From positions 23,420,793-23,484,792 of the forward strand of contig NC_049987.1 in assembly GCF_000003815.2 (NCBI RefSeq): DNA of 64,000 bases, in the 5' to 3' direction. The translations under genes were made by a program, and so were the position numbers. This document shows positions 58,801 through 64,000 of the stretch, one piece after another. Source of the DNA: Branchiostoma floridae (Eukaryota; Chordata; Leptocardii; Amphioxiformes; Branchiostomatidae). Under the pieces are notes generated by a model. It was given only the letters and a program-made list of their open reading frames with translations. It searched no databases and was not told the DNA's origin. Positions within the stretch are counted from its first letter, which is position 1; each line of letters opens with the position of its first letter.

Positions 58801-58930
58801 GAGAATTTTGAAAAAAAATGCCATATTTGCCTATTGCTATAATTCAGATTCCATTTATATACTGGTCAGCTTTACTTAATGGCCGACGCCGGAGAGCCCG
58901 TGTGCAGTAGCAGTGAGAGTTCCGCCTGTC
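55840..58930. other. Intergenic region, repeat remnants only
   Basis: About 3 kb of AT-rich sequence between the coiled-coil remnant and the last YWTD gene. It holds a LINE 3' remnant on the minus strand at about 57540-57780 (LWNDLPTNVKTLDTN). An imperfect palindrome with GATATCCCTAAAT/AGGGATATTTAG ends lies at about 58068-58155. Small frames such as 55888-56094 have no support. Confidence 0.5.
57540..57780 (-). mobile_element. LINE 3' fragment, best-preserved copy
   Basis: The minus strand reads RVAKLWNDLPTNVKTLDTN, VIQFMGTVIM and a stop, the usual LINE ORF2 C-terminus. It is related to the copies at 25560, 32700 and 44400. Confidence 0.55.
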
Positions 58931-58932
58931 AT

Positions 58933-61900
58933 CTATGGATGTCCTGGAAAAAAGAAACAGAATTAGTAAGGATGCAACGTGTAATAATGGGTTTTCGACC
59001 TGGTTTTGACAAGATAAAAATGATCTGACCCAATAAGTGGTGAATACTTAGTGAAACAATTACAGCTCATAACAGTCCTAGGAGGTTTGTCAGGATAGAA
59101 CGCTGAGAAATTACCACATCTATTTCAAACCATTTTCCTCAACTTGATTTAAATATATCGCTACAGTTGCCCTGCTGTCAAGCCTGTAACACATCAAGTA
59201 GGGTAATAAAATGTGTTGCCATGGCGACGATCTCCTCGTTTCAAACTCGTGTTTGGCAACATACTGTGGTAGTGAAATTTGAGCGGTAGATAGTTTTTTG
59301 GATAGTGAGTAACTATTGTAAATTTGGCCCTCTAGGACCTTGTTGGTTTGCAGGTGCCTATTTTGTTTCAAACTTTGGACGAAAATAACTCGAGAACGTA
59401 ATGCCAGATCATCATGATTTTTGGGATGAGGAAAGATCAACTGTATATCATAATAGGACTCTCAAACATGTCACATAATATGTAACTGATAAATAATGAT
59501 AGATATCAATAGTACAAATGAATACCTTATTTTTATGATCAATGAGAAAATACCTTAATTCCGTAGTGGTATATAATGAGAATTTCATACTTGTAGTATT
59601 ATGAAGATATGTGAAATTAACACTATAGGGACTTGCCGTCTAAATTTTTGGACGAATTCCGTCGACCTTGTTCGCAGAATTCTATCTTCAGCAGTGACGT
59701 CAGGAATCTTTACCAATTTTCTGACTTCGGACTTTATGAATGCGCAAATAAAAAACTCAATATAATGTAATCAAATGCAACATGTTTAAACAGTTTAAAT
59801 ACCTGAACCTGTTTTACAGGATGAAGGTACTGATAGGGTGAATGTGTCAGGAGTTGTACTTACCATTGGTTACGCCAGGAGGCGCTGCCGTGGACAGGTA
59901 GATGCCGTATGGGTACTCCAGGCCATCCACCAGCACAGTCTTGGTCAGGTCGGACTTGGACAGCCTGGAGGCGTGGAACATATTGTTGTGTCTTTAAATG
60001 TATGCAAATGCGTATACTTAATTTAATGGTGTATAAATAGAACTTCAAAACTTTAGATGCATATTTTTCTACGAATGCTGATTTACACCTATGCAGTATT
60101 TGGTAATGTGCATTATGTACTTATATGTCATTTCAGTATTTTATTTCATGTGGCATAGTAGTAGTACTGGAAATATAAATATAAGATACTAGTGAATACA
60201 AACATACATACATATAATGATTATGATGCAGAAATTCACCAGGTAATTTCAGATTTATCACTACAAATTGTTTTCAGTAGATGAAGGGGATTTCCGCACT
60301 TTCCGATTTTTCCCTGCCAGGATGATGACTGATCCAACCAACGAGACGACCAGTACACGAAGTCCTCATCAACCGCGATTCCAGCAACACACCACCCGTC
60401 TTCATACAGCACCTGGCGAATATCGTTGCCCAGCAAGTCTGACCTGTAGATGCCGTATTCCTGATCACTGTAGTACAGCCGATCCTCTAAATGGGTTGGA
60501 CAAATACACTGATCACTACTAAGTAGTTATAGATTTACCCAAGGGTACAGGGCAGAGAAAACATGCACATACGTGCTGCCTTACACGTACTGGTATTGCG
60601 AAGATCAATGAACCAGTGATATAGGTAGACTCCGTTGCAGTCTTCGAAGGGGTTAGTTTTTATTGAGGGGGGGCGTTGTCTCGTGATTTNNNNNNNNNNN
60701 NNNNNNNNNNNNNNNNNNNNNNNNNNNNNNNNNNNNNNNNNNNNNNNNNNNNNNNNNNNNNNNNNNNNNNNNNNNNNNNNNNNNNNNNNATCGCAAAAGA
60801 ACTACATACTTACACACACACACAATAAAAACCAACCCCGTTCGAAGACTGCAACAGAATCTATGACTACCAATGATTCCCGTGATTATGGATTATCAAA
60901 GTTTTCTAACTAAACACAACTTTCCACACTTGTGCTTAATTGACTAATCATTCATTTGCCTTAATACACATGATCATGTTGGCAACGCGTCCCTAACTAG
61001 AGCATATTTCCTCACCTTTGAAGTTCATTGTGATGGCTGTGGGCTTATTCAGACCCGTGATGATAGTGGTTTGGCCTTTGCCGTCCATCGCAGCTCGGTC
61101 AATCCTGCCTTCAACTTTGGTATAGTCAGTCCAGAACATGAGTCTGTGAAAAAGAGTCCGGCAAACATGATTATTGTATCTCCGCGAAATGAAGAACCTT
61201 TACACTCAGTCTGTTACCACTTCAGCCAGTGCCTGTTTGTTTGTTTATGATGAAATATATTTTACTCACCCATTCCTGGGGTCCAGGACCAGGCCGCGAG
61301 GCACGCCGATGTCTGGTGATGTCAGAAGGGTCCTGGCGGACGATCCGTCCTTCTTTGCTACAGACATAGTGTTGAAGACAGCCCAGTAGATATTCCCCCC
61401 AGCGTGGTCCAATGCCAGGCAAGTGGTAGCTGCAAGAAAGGAATGACGACACTATTTGGTAAATAATCCCGGTAGGAATGACAAGAAATGTCCCAAAGTG
61501 CACAGTTTGTTATTGACTCTTAATCGTAATGTGTTAGATTGGGGATTTACATACAGGGAACCACCTTAAACTAGGTTCCGGTCAAAGATTTGATATCTAT
61601 CGGACAAAAACCTGTCTAGAGTTGATAAGTACTGAAGGAGTCAAACCGGGCGCGGACTCTGGAGTAAAAATTATGAAATGGATATTTGCGCGGATTGGCG
61701 GCATTTGCATTACGCCCTCGAAATCTATGATGGATCTTATACCGACAGAAAATACAAATTTATCTATTTCTTACGCCCCAAAATTCCTGTTGGTTTGAAA
61801 TTCACATCAGGTTAAAAAATATGAAGGGAAATTACACGAAATCACGTGATTTCGGGGCGTATTGTTGACGGGAAAGCAATAAACTATTGGTTCAAAAACC

Positions 61901-62533
61901 CAAAGAGGTAACAAATGAGTCTAAAATATTGTAAATAACTTGAAATTAGTAAGATAAAAGGCTACGTACTCCAGCGATAAGCTTTCTTGTAGGGGATGTT
62001 TACGACAGAAGTCATGGAACGGACGGGAGGAAAATAAATTGGCGTAGCGGATGTCTAAGCCAATTTATCATTCTTTTCTAGAATTGTATTCTTTACAAGA
62101 TTCGCCTTTCCTACACAGATAAAAGAACAAAGCGGGATCCTTGCACCTGCTTAGATCATCTGAACACAGCTTTCTTAAAACTTTTCTGGATACGGCAGAC
62201 CATAAATGAGATATGACATTTTGAAATGCATGCTTCTGACTTTGAACGGAAGGAAGATAATGGTAATTTACAACTTACGATAACTGCCGGTATCTATGAT
62301 GGTCTCCATGCCACTTCCATCACGACGAGCCCGTTTGATGTTGTTGTTCCCTCTATCTGACCAGTACACATAGTCGGTGAGCGGGTCGTAGTTCAGGACG
62401 TGGGGTCTTCCAGCACCGTCCAGTGGAAGTGTGACCTTTGACCCGGAAGTGATGTCAACTTGCAGAATGGTTTCCTCGGTAAAGTCAGCGACCAAGAGGA
62501 ATGGCTCACTTTTCTTACAGGAGCCAAGGTCTC
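58933..62533 (-). CDS. YWTD-propeller protein (copy C, anchor exon not in window)
   Basis: Six minus-strand exons: 62533-62279, 61429-61270, 61143-61016, 60486-60300, 59964-59864 and 58943-58933 (TAG). Phases agree and give 279 residues from the split first codon. The propeller motifs are YVYWSD, NIYWAV, LMFWTD, RLYYSD, FVYWSS and GIYLST, so all six blades are present. The terminal exon codes GHP then stop. Exon 4 is 6 bp longer than in the sister genes. The donor after 60300 is GTGCGG, weaker than the GTAAGG/GTGAGG of its sisters. No anchor exon is found between 62533 and 64000, so it lies beyond the window or is lost. A 100-N gap falls in the intron between 61016 and 60486. As a receptor ectodomain it should behave like copies A and B, but membrane anchoring cannot be confirmed. 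Confidence 0.82.
59630..59710 (-). mobile_element. Penelope-like element remnant
   Basis: AGGGACTTGCCGTCTAAATT, CGTCGACCTTGTTCGCAGAA and CAGTGACGTCAGGAA are diverged versions of the inverted-repeat arm and adjoining sequence of the element at 49225-49718. Confidence 0.55.
60690..60789. other. Assembly gap (100 N) inside a palindromic element
   Basis: Exactly 100 N, the conventional size for a gap of unknown length. It is flanked by inverted arms: 60630-60667 (GTTGCAGTCTTCGAAGGGGT) and 60825-60866 (reverse complement GTTGCAGTCTTCGAACGGGG). It lies in an intron of copy C. Confidence 0.95.
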
Positions 62534-62539
62534 CTAATG

Positions 62540-62984
62540 GGTGGAGGGAATCAGAGTATTGAAAAATGCAACAGCTCAGCTGTCAAAACAATCTTAACGG
62601 CATCATATACTCTTGTAATTACTATCTCATGAAAAAAATTATAAACTAAAGCAAACACAATGACGAAGCTTAGAGTTCAGGCTGTAAAAGTCGAAATGGC
62701 ACTGACCGGATCCGGATGTTCCGTAATCATCAAATGTAATACATAGCAGTTAACTCAATATCAAAACATCACATCTGGCATTGAATCACTCAGGCGGTTA
62801 GTCCTTGTTTTTTTTTTCTTATAAAAGAAGCAAAAACCAGTTCCAAGTTTAAAGACAGTAAAAATGTAATTTTCGATCTCAAATTTCACGCCCAAGAAAA
62901 ACTGCATCCGCATTGTTTGTCATATTTAAGAGAGGAGAAGTCTTGATGACGAACAACAAATAGAACCTTATATTAATATGGGGC
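62540..62984. other. Flank upstream of copy C exon 2
   Basis: Resembles intron 1 of the sister genes for a short stretch (GCAACAGCTCAGCTGTCAAAACAATCTTAA). No anchor exon was found. Confidence 0.4.
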
Positions 62985-63065
62985 TGAGTGAGTGAGTGAG
63001 TGAGTGAGTGAGTGAGTGAGTGAGTGAGTGAGTGAGTGAGTGAGTGAGTGAGTGAGTGAGTGAGT
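62985..63065. repeat. (GAGT)n microsatellite
   Basis: About 20 uninterrupted TGAG units. Confidence 0.97.
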
Positions 63066-63379
63066 ATTAATGTTCATATTTCACAGAAAATATAAACTAT
63101 GGACCTCAGTATGCTACAGGCACCCGTGCACTTTACATCAGTGGTGGCCTGGCTGAGACAGTTTACGTTAAAGTAACACTCTTCAAGTCATGTTTGGAAT
63201 CTAGATACAATAAGATGAAGTACGACTACACATAAAGAAGTTAACTTGAAGGACACCTAGCCCAGAATATGAAGTAATATGTATGGTCTATACTGGTTTC
63301 TTACCACAGGCCACGACATCAATATCACAAGTCATATTTCCACACACTTACTAGAGTGGAGTAGAGTAGATTTGAGAGG

Positions 63380-64000
63380 GTCTGCATGCCTTTTTCCGTT
63401 AAGCGTTACGAGCCATTTTAATTCACCGTTAATCGTTACCGACCCGCTCTAATTCAACGTTAACCGTTATCGGTATATTCTTCGTGAAGCGTTATTGGTC
63501 GTTTTAATTCAACGTTAATCGTTATTTGTTATCTCGAATTCACGCGTTACCAAGAAATTCTTCGTAACCCGTTAAACTATACACACGAAGAAAAATGCCA
63601 GATAGAACCCCTGAAAATGCAGGAAATGGCGTTTCAAAGGGTCCAGATATCAAAATTTCCCGGTTTCCCGGCCTTAGGCTCTGCACGTGGTAAAATATGT
63701 TGCGGAAGCATCGCCCTCAAAACGTTATCACTCATACAGATTTCAGTGTCAAACATTTACATAGCTTAGCTTCGGACAAAACGTTCTCCTAGAATGCAGA
63801 AAATGAGGTTTCTCCGGACCTCCATTGCGACGGCTTGCGCCTTTGGCGCTCATGACGACATGGCGAAAACATGTTAGGGGGCGTGGGTTTTCGCACAAAA
63901 AAAGGTTTCTCTCTATGAACATGTCATTTAATTTAGCTTCCTCTTACGGCAAAAATCTGTCCTTCAAAATGCAGTAAATGGCGTTTCAGACGGTCCAGAT
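63380..64000. repeat. Degenerate repeats
   Basis: From about 63400 to 63590, irregular repeats of a CGTTAATCGTTA-type unit (also CGTTAACCGTTA, GTGAAGCGTTA). From about 63610, three copies of an AATGCAG(G/A/T)AAATGGCGTTTC unit at ~175-bp spacing, cut by the window end. No gene is seen. Confidence 0.6.

Noticed and set aside
59120-59440. 106-codon minus-strand frame
   Set aside because: Falls in sequence related to the interspersed repeat (ATAACTCGAGAACG, ATCATGATTTTTGG) and has no gene features.
1-64000. CRISPR arrays, bacterial operons, phage genes
   Set aside because: The DNA is eukaryotic. The tandem repeats found are microsatellites, coding repeats or transposon arrays without spacer structure.

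Overview
This is intron-rich, repeat-laden animal DNA. Split genes with consensus GT/AG junctions, tRNA-derived SINEs, several LINE lineages, a Penelope-like element and many fold-back/MITE elements all fit a deuterostome invertebrate. From the repeat families and gene content I infer a lancelet (Branchiostoma). That is a judgement from memory of the families, not a database result.

The window holds a mixed cluster of two related families of predicted type II membrane proteins. Family 1 (YWTD family) has a short cytosolic N-terminus, one signal-anchor helix, then a lone six-bladed YWTD (LDLR class B) beta-propeller and nothing else. It is present as a partial minus-strand copy at 292-1503, a complete plus-strand gene at 12553-19223 (7 exons, 348 aa), a complete minus-strand gene at 45535-52035 (7 exons, 336 aa) and a minus-strand gene at 58933-62533 that lacks its anchor exon inside the window. 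Family 2 (coiled-coil family) has a Pro/charged cytosolic exon, a homologous anchor exon, a repetitive coiled coil and two tandem ~95-aa modules with the motif GRPVY. It is present as two minus-strand genes (27381-30871 and 34374-42635), an orphan first exon (23580-23790) and a broken coiled-coil exon (54904-55369). The two families share the anchor sequence and also about 60 bp of intron just after the exon that precedes the ectodomain, which points to exon shuffling or a common founder locus.

Layout: 1-2.8 kb and 11.3-14.8 kb are arms of a large inverted duplication that places two YWTD genes head to head. The 8.5-kb spacer between them is filled with repeats. 19.2-23 kb holds LINE debris and a hammerhead-like motif. 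23-42.9 kb is a tandem segmental duplication (~7-kb unit, three 5' ends, two bodies) carrying the coiled-coil genes. Its second unit received two LINE insertions in intron 1 that are absent from the first unit. 45.5-52 kb is the third YWTD gene, with a Penelope-like element in intron 3 and LINE pieces in introns 4 and 5. 52-55.9 kb is inverted LINE debris and the coiled-coil remnant. 58.9-62.5 kb is the fourth YWTD gene, with a 100-N assembly gap in an intron.

The proteins look like cell-surface receptors or adhesion molecules displayed with the C-terminus outside. Ligands are unknown, and any role in immunity or recognition is only an inference from the tandem, diversifying arrangement. Exon models rest on splice consensus, phase agreement and agreement among paralogues. 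No transcript evidence was available.
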